Position numbers and translations under genes: made by a program | Assembly: GCF_004193775.1 (NCBI RefSeq) | Contig: NC_041010.1 | Coordinates: forward strand, 42,273,562 to 42,337,561 | Origin: Glycine soja | Taxonomy: Eukaryota > Streptophyta > Magnoliopsida > Fabales > Fabaceae | DNA: 64,000 bases | Direction: 5' to 3' | Shown: positions 22,201 to 33,659 of the stretch, one piece after another | How the letters are laid out: each line of letters opens with the position of its first letter | How positions within the stretch are numbered: the first letter of the stretch is position 1 | Notes under the pieces: model-generated | The model's database searches: none | What the model saw: only the letters and a program-made list of their open reading frames with translations | Told to the model about the DNA's origin: nothing

Positions 22201-25200
22201 CTTACACTTCGATTTAACTATTATTTTAGAGGCTGTTGTTGAATAGGATATAATCTTGCTTCCAATATGATCACTCACATTAAGCATTTCTATTACACAT
22301 CAAAATTTGGACATAATCATACATATATTTATAATGTTCCTCAGTCTGACTGAAACTATTCATTATGCTTCCATAATAATTTCTTTGAACTAGATTTTAC
22401 GAAATTTACTACACAACTTTACTATCTTATGCATTCATTCTTTCATGGGACTGGATTGAAATTAGCATTTAACTAGTTTCATTAGGAAGATTCCTTTTCA
22501 TGTGCACAATCATTTTGATAGCATATTGTATTCTCTCACATGTGTAGGTGAGGTGCTTCTCAGCTTTAGGACATCAGTTGTTAGTTCTGATGGTATCCTA
22601 TTACAGTGGAGGCCAGAGGATCCTGACCCATGTAAATGGAAAGGAGTGAAGTGTGATCCGAAAACCAAAAGAGTAACACATCTGTGAGTTTTGTTGTAGA
22701 TCATAAGACATTTCTTGTCTAGCACCTACTATAAGACAGTTTTCTAGAGATGAAAGTGTTTGATTGACTGATGTAGTTTGTCACATCTATTAATTAAAGG
22801 GTAAATAGATTGTATTGTGTTGGTTTTGTTTATAAATATGGCATACCTGACTTATACTATGCTTAATTCGATTTTTTTTACCACATCTATAACATATATA
22901 ATCTGATTTAGACTATAGGTTTTGTGAACAAATCTATTGCCTTAGTCTTACATCTAGTGCTGATTGTAAATTTCTCATAAACCATTAGGCCATTTTCAGT
23001 TTCTTATTGCTATAGTCTATATGATGTTGTTATAGCTCAATGCCAGACTTAAATTCTTCCACCCTAGTGTGTTCATCCCCCTTTTCTTTTATGGGTTTTG
23101 TATTGGAGTAGGGCTTTTGTTACAGCAGGATAGGATGCACTGTTTTTAGGTGTAAATTTCCTTGAAAGTTGAAAGGTTGCATCTGTATAATACTTTGGTT
23201 ACAGAACTTCTTAGTTTTAATGACAGGAGACTTGCTGACAGTTTTGTCTGGAATTCTTTATCTAACATTGCTTTCATTGGTGATGTTGTAGGAGTCTATC
23301 TCACCACAAGTTAAGTGGGTCTATATCACCTGACCTTGGGAAGCTAGAGAATCTGAGGGTTCTGTATGTATTTTTAAAATTTTGATTGCATATATCTTTT
23401 ATTTTAAGTTATTTGATACATTTACGTAATTGCGTATTTCATGATAATGTATCTGTTGTAGTGCTCTTCATAACAACAACTTCTATGGGACAATTCCATC
23501 AGAATTGGGAAATTGCACTGAATTGGAGGGAATGTATGTATTAACTTTGGTTCATTTGCCAAGTTCTGTTCCATTCTTTTTTGTTTTTGTATTTACCTCA
23601 GAAAATTATCTGCTTTTATGTTAGTTGTTGATGATATTAAGATAACTCAAACTGCCAAAATCATCTCACTTTTGTTAAGTGTTAACTTGAATTTAATGTA
23701 CATACTTATTCAGATTGCTTGTTACATATATATGTGTGTGCGTGTGTGCAATCTCTATTGCATTTACTACAAGAATTCTTATATTCTTCATATTTACTCA
23801 TTAACTTATAGTATGGCATTTTGCTGTTAGTGTCTCCCATAACTTCCTTTTCAGAAACAAATCTCTCTAATATAAGTTATATAACTACTTGATCTTGTTC
23901 TTTATTTGAGGTTTAAGTTTGGTAAATCCAATTGTTCTATGTTGCTACTTGGTAATAACTGCTAATTTTGGTTGTACAGATTTTTACAGGGTAATTACCT
24001 TAGTGGAGTGATTCCAATTGAAATAGGAAACCTTTCACAGCTTCAAAATTTGTGAGTTTGTCTTTTAGTTTATGCTTCTCTTTGTTGTTTGTATATAATT
24101 ATTGGGTGTGGATTAAACACTATGAATATTGTAGAGCACATTCATTCTGTTTTCATTTGAAGAATAAATAGCCTAAGAGTGGGCACTGAAAGAAAAAAGG
24201 GAAAGAAAAAGTAATATTTGAGATGATTATCTGGCATTTATGAGTGAGTGGTGGGTATATTCATGCATGCAATGTGTCAGCTAATTTGGAGATGGGAGTA
24301 GTGTGCAGTAGTTTAGTTATTTGGTGATCTTTCTAGTTCTTCCTTTTTTAAATAAATTCAAATTTGATAGTTTTGGCATTACAGTCTTACAAAGATCATA
24401 TTTATCAACATATCACCCTATTTTACAGGGATATATCAAGCAATTCCCTCAGTGGGAATATTCCTGCATCACTTGGGAAGTTGTATAATCTCAAAAATTT
24501 GTATGTAGGCTTTCTTTTCTGCCACAATACTTCTTTCTTTATTATTTTGTTATTTTATTTTAAACAAGAATGAATCTTTTACTATTGTGGTCATGTCTCT
24601 GAAGCAATGTGTCAACCAATTTTCTGGTTGGACCTATACCTGCTGATGGTGTCCTTGCCAACTTTACTGGAAGCTCGTAAGTACAACCTTTTCTGTTTAT
24701 AGATGTTCTGTTAGTTAAGTGCTGATGCTTTCCTTTTATTAAAGTTGAATTTTAGTTAATATATTTATATTAATCTATTTTTTTTCCTGGTTAGCTTGCT
24801 AGTTACTCATTTAAATTGTGAAAAATTGCTCATTGTATTTTCTCTTTATTAGGAACATGAAATAACATGAAATCGCAGATGTCTGTAAGCATAAATTAAA
24901 TATTAAATATTATATATGACTATGCATTAACTTTGTCTGGATTTATGATTATTTTATTACGTTATGCCGTTTGGTATTTTTATAGATGTATTAAGTCTTG
25001 ACATTAATATTGTCAATAATTATGTTTTAAATGTTTATATCTTTATCTTTTGTGATTAATGATATTAGACTATTCTAATGTAATAGTCAATCTCTATGGA
25101 ACTAGATCTATTTTCCAATTATTGAGACAAGTGTGCCTTGTTGCAGATTTGTTGGGAATCGTGGTTTGTGTGGAGTGAAAATAAATTCAACATGTAGAGA

Positions 25201-28200
25201 TGATGGTTCGCCGGATACCAATGGTCAATCTACTTCCTCAGGTAAAGCTGCATGCTTTTGAATCTCGTGTTTAACCCTTCATTTGATCTCATGCCCACTT
25301 TCTTTGTTTTAATGATGCATTCTTTTTTTAATATGATTTTTTTAAAGTAGAAACGCAAGTAATGGAACTATTGCTTTTGTAATATTTACCCAAGTTTCTT
25401 TTTCCTTTCTTGAATATTTCTTAATAATGCATGCGGACAATTTCATAGTATGTCTCACTTTTGATGTTGGCACAAGCCCTAAATGGACTTAACTACTCAA
25501 TTTTGTGTTCACGACAATGGTTTTGACTGTATTGTATATAGTACTTACTGTCAATTTAATCACATTGTCATGCATACCATTTTGATTTTATTGCTTCTCT
25601 TTTTAGACCAAAATCAAATAGGAAAGAAGAAATATTCTGGCCGGCTGCTCATCAGTGCATCAGCAACTGTGGGAGCTCTACTTTTGGTGGCACTTATGTG
25701 CTTCTGGGGTTGTTTTCTTTATAAGAAGTTTGGCAAAAATGACAGAATAAGTCTGGCGATGGATGTTGGTTCAGGTTTACTCTATCTCTCTGTAGCTTGC
25801 ATACAGACCTATTTGAGTTATCTTTTTTCTACTTTACATTGAAAAATCCTTAAAAATTAGAATGCCCAAAATGTCTTGTAGGTGCATCAATTGTGATGTT
25901 TCACGGAGACCTACCATATTCTTCAAAAGACATCATTAAGAAACTAGAGACTTTGAATGAGGAACACATAATAGGGATAGGGGGATTTGGAACTGTTTAC
26001 AAGCTAGCAATGGATGATGGGAATGTATTTGCTTTGAAAAGGATTGTAAAGCTGAATGAGGGGTTTGATCGTTTTTTTGAGAGGGAGCTTGAAATTCTTG
26101 GTAGCATCAAACACCGTTATCTAGTGAATTTACGAGGATATTGCAATTCACCTACGTCAAAGTTGTTAATATATGATTACCTACCAGGTGGTAGTCTTGA
26201 CGAAGCACTTCATGGTAAGATCCCTATTTGAATACTTAACTATATTTTGATCATCATATCAATGCATGAAACAGCTGTATTTTTGGGTACAAGTGTGGGC
26301 ATTTAAAGGGGGGTATGTGGTAATTAAAGAGTAGATGCTTCATGTGATAATTATCATTTGGTGCTCCTTATAAACCAGCCAAACTCTTAAGAACCCTTAG
26401 CTACTCTCTCAAAATAGGTCACAACAACATAAATATCTATGGTAATTTGTTATGAGCATTCATTATTAAACAAATATAGCAATCTTTTCTTCATCGTAGC
26501 AGCTCATGTGAATTTTCGATATGAAATGCCCACTCAACTGAATTATTTTCAATAGAACATTTTGCTGCATAATGATTAGGTTATTATAACTTATATTTGC
26601 TTGGGATATCATGGTATTATGCTTCAGATGTTTGGTTTTTAAATAACATTATCTATGCTGCACTAGTTGATACAAATTCAATTAACATGGAAGGTAAGAT
26701 AGCAACTAGCAAGCATTGTGGCTCTGCCTAGATGACAATCCTTCCAGTCCTAAGAGCACAATATCATATTGTATGATAGATGTAGCAGACATCAATAATC
26801 TGAAAGTATTATTTCTGAATGGTATGCTTTGTACAATAGTGTTTACACCTTATAGGTAAATGCCCTTTATAACTAGTTTCCTGGAAAGGGGCTAAAATTA
26901 CAAGGAGCAAGATCTGTCCTGAAAAAGAAGTTTCATTATTTTATTTTATTTTTAATTGTTACTTCTTAAATCCTGTTCAATCTGGCTTTCTTTGGTTGCC
27001 AATACGATGCACTATTTTTTTAGTTTGTTCAATTGGGTATATTCCTAAAGCTTGTTCATTGGCAGAAATTTCATACAGATTCTAATATGTTTGAAGTGGA
27101 TGTTATGTAGCAATCTCATTTATAATCTTATCAGAAGATGTGTTTTCCTTTTGAAATTTACATCTTCAGTGTATCGTATCTTTGCTTAAATCAATTTGGG
27201 GGGATAATGATGTTTGTGATGCATTGAACAGAAAGAGCTGATCAACTAGACTGGGATTCGCGCTTGAATATAATCATGGGAGCTGCAAAAGGGCTTGCCT
27301 ACTTGCACCATGATTGTTCCCCCAGGATCATACACCGAGACATAAAATCTAGCAACATTTTACTTGATGGAAACTTGGAGGCTCGGGTCTCTGATTTTGG
27401 ACTTGCCAAACTTCTGGAGGATGAAGAATCTCACATCACCACTATTGTTGCTGGAACATTTGGTTATCTAGCTCCAGGTAAGCAAAGCACAATGAATATG
27501 ATATTTGTCAGATAGATAGTTGGCCGGGGCATGATTTGTGGTATTTAGCATTTAAACTATTAATGAAGTTCTTTGTTGTTGAAGGACTTGGCCTTGATTA
27601 ACCTTGAACTAGAAAAAGTGTCCAGTTCCTCATGAGAGCACAAGAACAACTTAGAAGAGAGAGGAGAAGAACCCTAGTTGTTGCAAGAGAGGCAAAAGTC
27701 TCCCTTAAGGGTTTTTAAACCCTTTTTATAAGTAGGGTTTCTAAACCGGCCCTAAGGTATAATAAAAACAAAAGATCATAAAGGAGGCCCAAAATACAAT
27801 AAAAATATCAGAGTTCCTAAGTTAGGTCCAAAAACATAAAAACTAAAATATCTTAATTAATCCTTACACTCCACAAGTGTCGTGCACTCCACCGGGAGAT
27901 GTGATCTATAGCTTCTTGTTTCCATACTCCATTCAATCCCAATTACTTCCATCTTATACAAAGGTTGAAATTCCTTCCCACATAGAAAACAAACAAAAGA
28001 GCAGTAACATGAACTAAGAAGATAAAACTATGTAAAATTACCAAGAATATATATCCCCAAATGCACTAAGAATCTGAAGAAAAAAAATCAGAAATAATAA
28101 TTAAATTGAGATGCATTAGAGAGGGTGAGTGAACCAATGTTCCCAAACTAACCAATGAAACATGAGGAAAATGACTGAATATGATTACAACTTTTATTAT

Positions 28201-29621
28201 TTTTAGTTAACACAAAGTAAAGTAGCTGCTAATGATCATAGTGTTGGAGATGAGGGGAAGAACATACACACACACTAGAGAGAAAATGAGAGGAATGGTA
28301 GAAAATCTTATTGATCACACACTCAGTTATGTTCACTGTGTTACACATAGGTATTTATACACAAGTCACTTATATTAGGTCGCATAACAGTAACTACTGA
28401 GCTAACCACTCTAACAAATAATGTTAACCACTTATCAATAAAACTGTACTTAACTATATGCCTAACAGAGTTAACCACTAAACACATGAGTTAACACTTT
28501 GAATTACCCTGCAACACATAGATGTGTTGGGCTTTTCACAATTTTGCGACATTAAAAATGTGGGTTATATGTTTGGGGTGTGCTAAAATTTGGGTATCTT
28601 TAGACTTAGTTTTGCATTTTAACTTCATGGTTGTCTGAGCAAGCTTCTGTTACTTCATGACAGAGTATATGCAAAGTGGCAGAGCAACTGAGAAGTCTGA
28701 TGTGTATAGCTTTGGTGTGTTGACACTCGAAGTGCTGAGTGGAAAGCGACCAACAGACGCAGCATTCATTGAAAAGGGCCTCAATATTGTTGGTTGGGTA
28801 TGTCATTCACACAAATATTAGATTTTAGTACAAGTTATGATCTCTTTCTAGTTTTTTGTTTTTTTAAATAACTAAATATTTTTTATTTTAATTTTTAATA
28901 TAAACACACATTGAGTATCTTTTGTTAACTGAGACTATACGACCTTATGTTTTACAACGGGCTTCCTTATGGCTGCCACTAATCAGCAGAGTGGGTTGAG
29001 TGAGTGTTACATGGTAAAATAATTGTAATTTATTATCATTTTGTTGGGTTTGGCTCTTTTAAAATGCATCCCACACTTAGAGGGTAAAGTTTGGAGTGAT
29101 AATCTTTCACTTGTAATACAATGATTGTGATTTTAACAATTTCGTAATTTGCTTAACACATGCATATATTTTAACAATTTTACCACTATCAACGGATGAT
29201 TTTCTAATCAATGGTGATCACTCTGCACTATACCCTCTAAAGTGCACCATGCACTTAGAGGAGCCAAATTCCATCTTGTTTTAGTACATACATAAGCTGT
29301 GTAGTTGTTATGTGATTACTAACCAAGCCAATCATGTCTTAGTTGCTATTCTAATGAGTAATCGATCACCATTCTAATGCCACATATTTGTCATTGTTGC
29401 AGTTGAATTTTCTAATTACAGAAAATAGGCCGAGGGAAATTGTCGACCCTCTATGTGAAGGGGTGCAAATGGAGAGCCTTGATGCCTTGCTCTCTGTGGC
29501 TATTCAGTGTGTTTCCTCAAGTCCAGAGGATCGACCCACTATGCACCGAGTGGTGCAATTGCTTGAATCAGAGGTCGTAACTCCATGCCCTAGTGACTTC
29601 TACGACTCCAACTCCGATTAG
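22051..29621 (+). CDS. LRR receptor-like kinase, FEI1/FEI2-like (13 exons)
   Basis: Exons read cleanly through GT..AG junctions: 22051-22147, 22548-22683, 23292-23363, 23462-23533, 23980-24051, 24429-24500, 24605-24676, 25147-25241, 25607-25774, 25882-26214, 27232-27477, 28664-28797, 29403-29621. They encode 595 aa, close to Arabidopsis FEI1. Order: signal peptide (MGICLWKW...), LRR N-terminal cap ending in CKWKGVKC, five LRRs each on its own 72-nt exon, a transmembrane helix at about 243-268, and a kinase with glycine loop GIGGFG (317-322), Lys338, HRD (431-433) and DFG (451-453), so catalytically competent by motif. Arabidopsis FEI kinases act at the plasma membrane in cell-wall and cellulose control and ACC-linked signalling; the same role is inferred. 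The C-terminus [10 protein letters not shown] is typical. Introns 10 and 11 are long (about 1.0 and 1.2 kb); intron 11 holds repeat-like DNA. Confidence 0.95.
22164..22198. repeat. (TA)n microsatellite in intron 1 of the FEI-like gene
   Basis: About 35 bp of alternating TA, 17 bp after the exon 1 donor. Confidence 0.9.
27590..28530. mobile_element. probable transposon-derived insertions in intron 11 of the FEI-like gene
   Basis: The intron between 27477 and 28664 is about 1.19 kb. The portion 27640-27960 (AAGAACCCTAGTTG..., TTTTATAAGTAGGGTTTC, CTCCACAAGTGTCGTGCACTC) and 28232-28520 (TGTTGGAGATGAGG..., repeated GTTAACCAC/GTTAACAC words) have the look of LTR or leader regions of LTR elements, with TATAA-like boxes. 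No complete element, LTR pair or target duplication was established. Splicing signals of the gene are intact around it. Confidence 0.35.
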
Positions 29622-30045
29622 AAAGCTTGCAAAGACAAACTTAAATTATGTTGTTGTGTTTGCACCCATGTCACTGCAAATTCCTTGCAAGTCAGAAGCG
29701 ACTATAGAGGCTCAGAATCTGCAGTGTTACTTTTCATCTCAGTTGCATTCATTCTTAACTGGAATTATAATGAAAGAGGCCCTTCATTACACCACTACAT
29801 GATAGAAGTTGTTTTGGTTCTCAGTCACATGTCATCATTGGACATGTTCATACATTTTCGTCTTTGTGAATGGAGTTGCATGTGTTACTCGATCGGTGGT
29901 CTTCCTCGTGTTTATTTTTCCTCTATTTTTTTTCTCTCTCTCTTTCTCTTTGCTAGCATTGTAATCTTTGTTACATTTGTTCACTCCAATTTAAGTGTAT
30001 ATGAATGTGTACAAGTTCAGGTGACCCACTCTTGCAAGTGATTCT
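29622..30045 (+). other. 3' UTR and flank of the FEI-like gene
   Basis: About 400 bp after the stop. It includes TTACACCACTACATGATAGAAGTTG-like sequence, a CT-rich tract near 29935-29950 and CCCACTCTTGCAAGTGATTC near 30025. The same ordered set of words recurs, diverged, at 31170-31430. Confidence 0.5.
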
Positions 30046-30845
30046 TGTTATTTATTTTTGTAATATATGTCCCATAAAAGAATCCATCTAATGAGTGTGG
30101 TTCTCACTTCTCAGGTTGTGTTTTTATTTTTTCCATCCATTTGTGTTTTTATTGTTTTTCAATCTCTCTTACAATTACAGACTGCAGTCTTACTCTTTTA
30201 CACTTATTGCATTGGGCTGACGAAAGTACACTTTTTTTCTTTTACAAAAAACAAAAAAAAAAAGTTGTTCAATAGCAAAGGGTTCCACTAAATGGGAGCA
30301 CTTTAAGGATGACCCATACTAACGTTTTGAGAGGACCCACATCTGAAAAATTTGCTTGTAATTTCTATTAAAAAGGGTGGAAATAGATTCGCTTAAAAAA
30401 AGGTGGAAATAGATTAGGCTTTACTAGACCTATCTGTGACTAATTAAAAAATTATGGTTTGACTTGTTTACTTGTTAAAGATTTTTTTAAATTGTTTGAC
30501 TTTGTCAAAAGGCTTTTTTTTTTTAAAAAAAAAAGGGACTTAACCTTCATAAAAGCTTGATCTGATATATAAATTTATTTAAGAGTTTACTTTATGATAA
30601 TTTAATATTGAGATAAAGATGAAAATAAATGTTTGGTTTTATATATCGATTTTAATTTATTTAATGATAGAAACATATTTTTAAGAGGTCTAAGGTCTAA
30701 AATGGCATTGACGATTACTTTATTTATTTTTGGATGAATTATGATAATTTACTTGAAAACATACTTTGCTATAAGTATTCTAAATGACATAAATATCCTT
30801 AAGTTTAAAAAGATAAATAAAATAAATGTAAGGTTTTAATACATT

Positions 30846-30878
<33 letters not shown>

Positions 30879-33250
30879 GCATATTTATATTTATTTTAAT
30901 GCTAGCTTGTTAAGTTTAATTTTTTTAATGACTTAAAGCTTGATGTTTTTAACTAAATAATAAAAGTCTTAATAAAGGGAGTGCGTGCAATGTGTTATGT
31001 GATAAGATTTTTTTATTAATATTTATATAAAATAGTTAACTAAGTGTAATGATATATTTATAGAATAAGAGAAGTTTTATGTAAATTTCTAAAGTAAAGT
31101 CATTTTTATATAAAAAATTATAAAATAGAAGGAAAATTAGGATAATCTATTATACAATTTATAATGTTGTTGATTACACCACTGTACGACAGAAATTGTG
31201 GTTCTATCTTCTATGTCAGGCCAGGTGCCATCACTAAACAAGTTCACGTGTTCCCTAGTCTTCGACTCTTCGTGAATGGACAAGTTCATACGCAACCCTC
31301 TCTTTCTCTTTTATCATATATTCATATCATTTGTAATGTTTGTCGCATTTAGTCGGTCCAATTTTAAAGTATATAAGCTTAGGGACCCACTTTTGCAAGT
31401 GATTCTTGTTAGAATATTTTCGTAACATGTTTTCATGAAAATGAATATAATTACTTCATCAAATTGCGGTCTTTCTTGCTAATTAGTTTGATGGATTAGT
31501 AAAACATATCCCACATCTTTAATTCTTTATTGTGCTTTCCTTTTTCTTGAACGAAAATTCGTTCTATCATTTGTACGATTCTAACTAAACAAAATCTGTA
31601 AATCTGACTCATGTCCAGCCGGTCAGAGTGAGATTTGATCATTCACCAAGTATTGTGTTTTTTCTGTTGTTCAATTATGAACCATTATTTTATGCTGATT
31701 TTGAAGCTTTGTGAGGAATAAAAACAAAAATTTGTGCCAACTGCAAACAAATATTAGCCAACAGTTAAATTGAACAACTGCTATTATCGATTTATCGACA
31801 AATATTAAATTACTTGCTTGCTATTATCATGAAATGCTATTTGCATATTTCAATGAAAAACAACAAAGAAGGTGTAACTGTGTAAGGGACTAAAAAAAAC
31901 AGAAACTATGCATTTATAATGTAAATCACAAATTATTAAATATAATAAATTTATTAATTTTTAGTATGTGCACTATAGAAAGGAAAAGAATGAAAAATTA
32001 AAAAAAATTTAATTGAATCTCACACCTTGACCATATTGCTTTGAAAAGAATGAAAAATTTAAAAATTTTCAGTGAATCTCACACCTTCACCATATTACTT
32101 TAATTTAAATATTTTTTTTTTTCAATTTCATTCCATTCATTTTATTTGATTCCACTAAACCAAAGTATGCCTAAGGGTCATTTTGGTAAAGAAGAAAGGA
32201 AAGAATTTTTGTAAAAAAAATTCAAATATTAAGTCAAATATTTATTCTCCATTACATTCCACCCAATCAAAATATGCCTAAATGGGCTTGAATTAGAGGA
32301 CAAAAAGTGATTTTAAAAATTCAAATTTAACATTTGATATTAAAATTTAAAAATAATAAAAATTTAAAACTAAAATTATGAAATTAAAAAAATTAATATT
32401 TAAATTTTTCAAAAACTTAAAACCCATAATCATAACAAAAATGTTGAACATTTATTAATTAAAAAATGTTCCTTATAAATATTAATTGTATATGACATTA
32501 GAAAGATAAATATCGTTACCTTTAAAATCAGTAATCTTTATTATTCTATAAAATGTTTCAAAATTTATTCTGAAAAAAACAAAAAAATTATTCATAAAAA
32601 TACTTGTATAAAATAAAGATTAGTTTTTCCAACCTATTTTAGTTCAAATGAAAATAATTCACATTCTTCAAGTTGCTATCGGGATTCTTTATATATACAC
32701 ACACAATCAAAATAACTTTAATGCCTAATCATATATTTTTAAAATAGTATATTATATTTTTATTATTAATGTTAATATTTTATAAAATAAATATATTTTT
32801 AATTATTTTATGTACAGCATATAAAAAAGTATTTCCTTATTAAAAATGTATTTGTATATCGATTCGTCCATTGTAAGTACTAAATACATATGCTAAAGGC
32901 TAAGAAATAAAAAAAGTGTAATATACTTTTTTATTATTGATATAGTTATTTAATTTTTTTACTCCATTTAACCATGTCCTGAGAAAATCATTTCGTAGAA
33001 TGTTTGATTTGAAATATCAGAGTTCGGTCAATTAGGGAAAATTAGTTTCTTTTTTTGTTATTAAAAACTCACATCTTATTTTTATTTTTTGTTATAAAAA
33101 TCACATTTGCAGTAAAAAATAGTTTATTTTTATTTTATCATTTTATGTTTCATTTCTACAATTAAAAATAAAAACAAGAAATATTTTCTGTGCTTATTTT
33201 ATTTACACTTTATGTCCATAAGTCAAGCGCGTGTCGTATCCAGTGTGCGG
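30046..33250. other. intergenic AT-rich region
   Basis: No gene recognised. Besides the duplicated 3' flank it holds an (AAT)n tract at about 30849-30876, a roughly 59-bp tandem repeat at 31982-32100 (AAAAGAATGAAAAAT ... TGAATCTCACACCTT twice), and two copies of AAARTATGCCTAA at about 32162-32173 and 32269-32280 that may mark a small MITE-like element. Confidence 0.5.
31170..31435 (+). repeat. diverged copy of the FEI-like gene 3' flank
   Basis: TTACACCACT, GACAGAA, a GTTCA.ACG/TTCCCTAGTCTTCG stretch, CTCTCTTTCTCTTT, GTAATGTTTGT, and finally GACCCACTTTTGCAAGTGAT and TCTTGTTA follow the same order as at 29788-30050. It is a tandem duplicate of the 3' flank without the coding exons. Confidence 0.7.
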
Positions 33251-33484
33251 TGCAGTTAAAGTCCAAAAAGGACGCTCTTTCTCCCCCAAGATTTTCTCTC
33301 CCCTCTTTCTCTTAACATGATTCAGTTTTCACTTTCATTGTCACAACTCATTCATTCAATTCAATTCAATTATTATCATAATTTCTGTGTTCTGTTTCTG
33401 TTCTCTTCTAAGTAACTATTTGGAAACCTCTCTTTCTATTTCTCTCTCTAGAAAGTCCCAGCCAGCCAGGTAGGTAAAGGTTGT

Positions 33485-33485
<1 letters not shown>

Positions 33486-33516
<31 letters not shown>
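33486..33516. repeat. (TCAA)n microsatellite in the leader of the SH3P1-like gene
   Basis: About seven TCAA units, 145 bp upstream of the start codon, within CT-rich leader sequence. Confidence 0.9.
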
Positions 33517-33659
33517 CTCTTCTTCCCATCCCTGCCTTGCTTTTCTGCCTCAACAAATTCAAACCCCAGCACAAAGACTATGTTTTTACTATCATTTTCT
33601 GTTTGGCCTGCAAAAAAGTAACTGTTTTTATTGTAAATAAATGAAAGGGGTGAAGAAGA

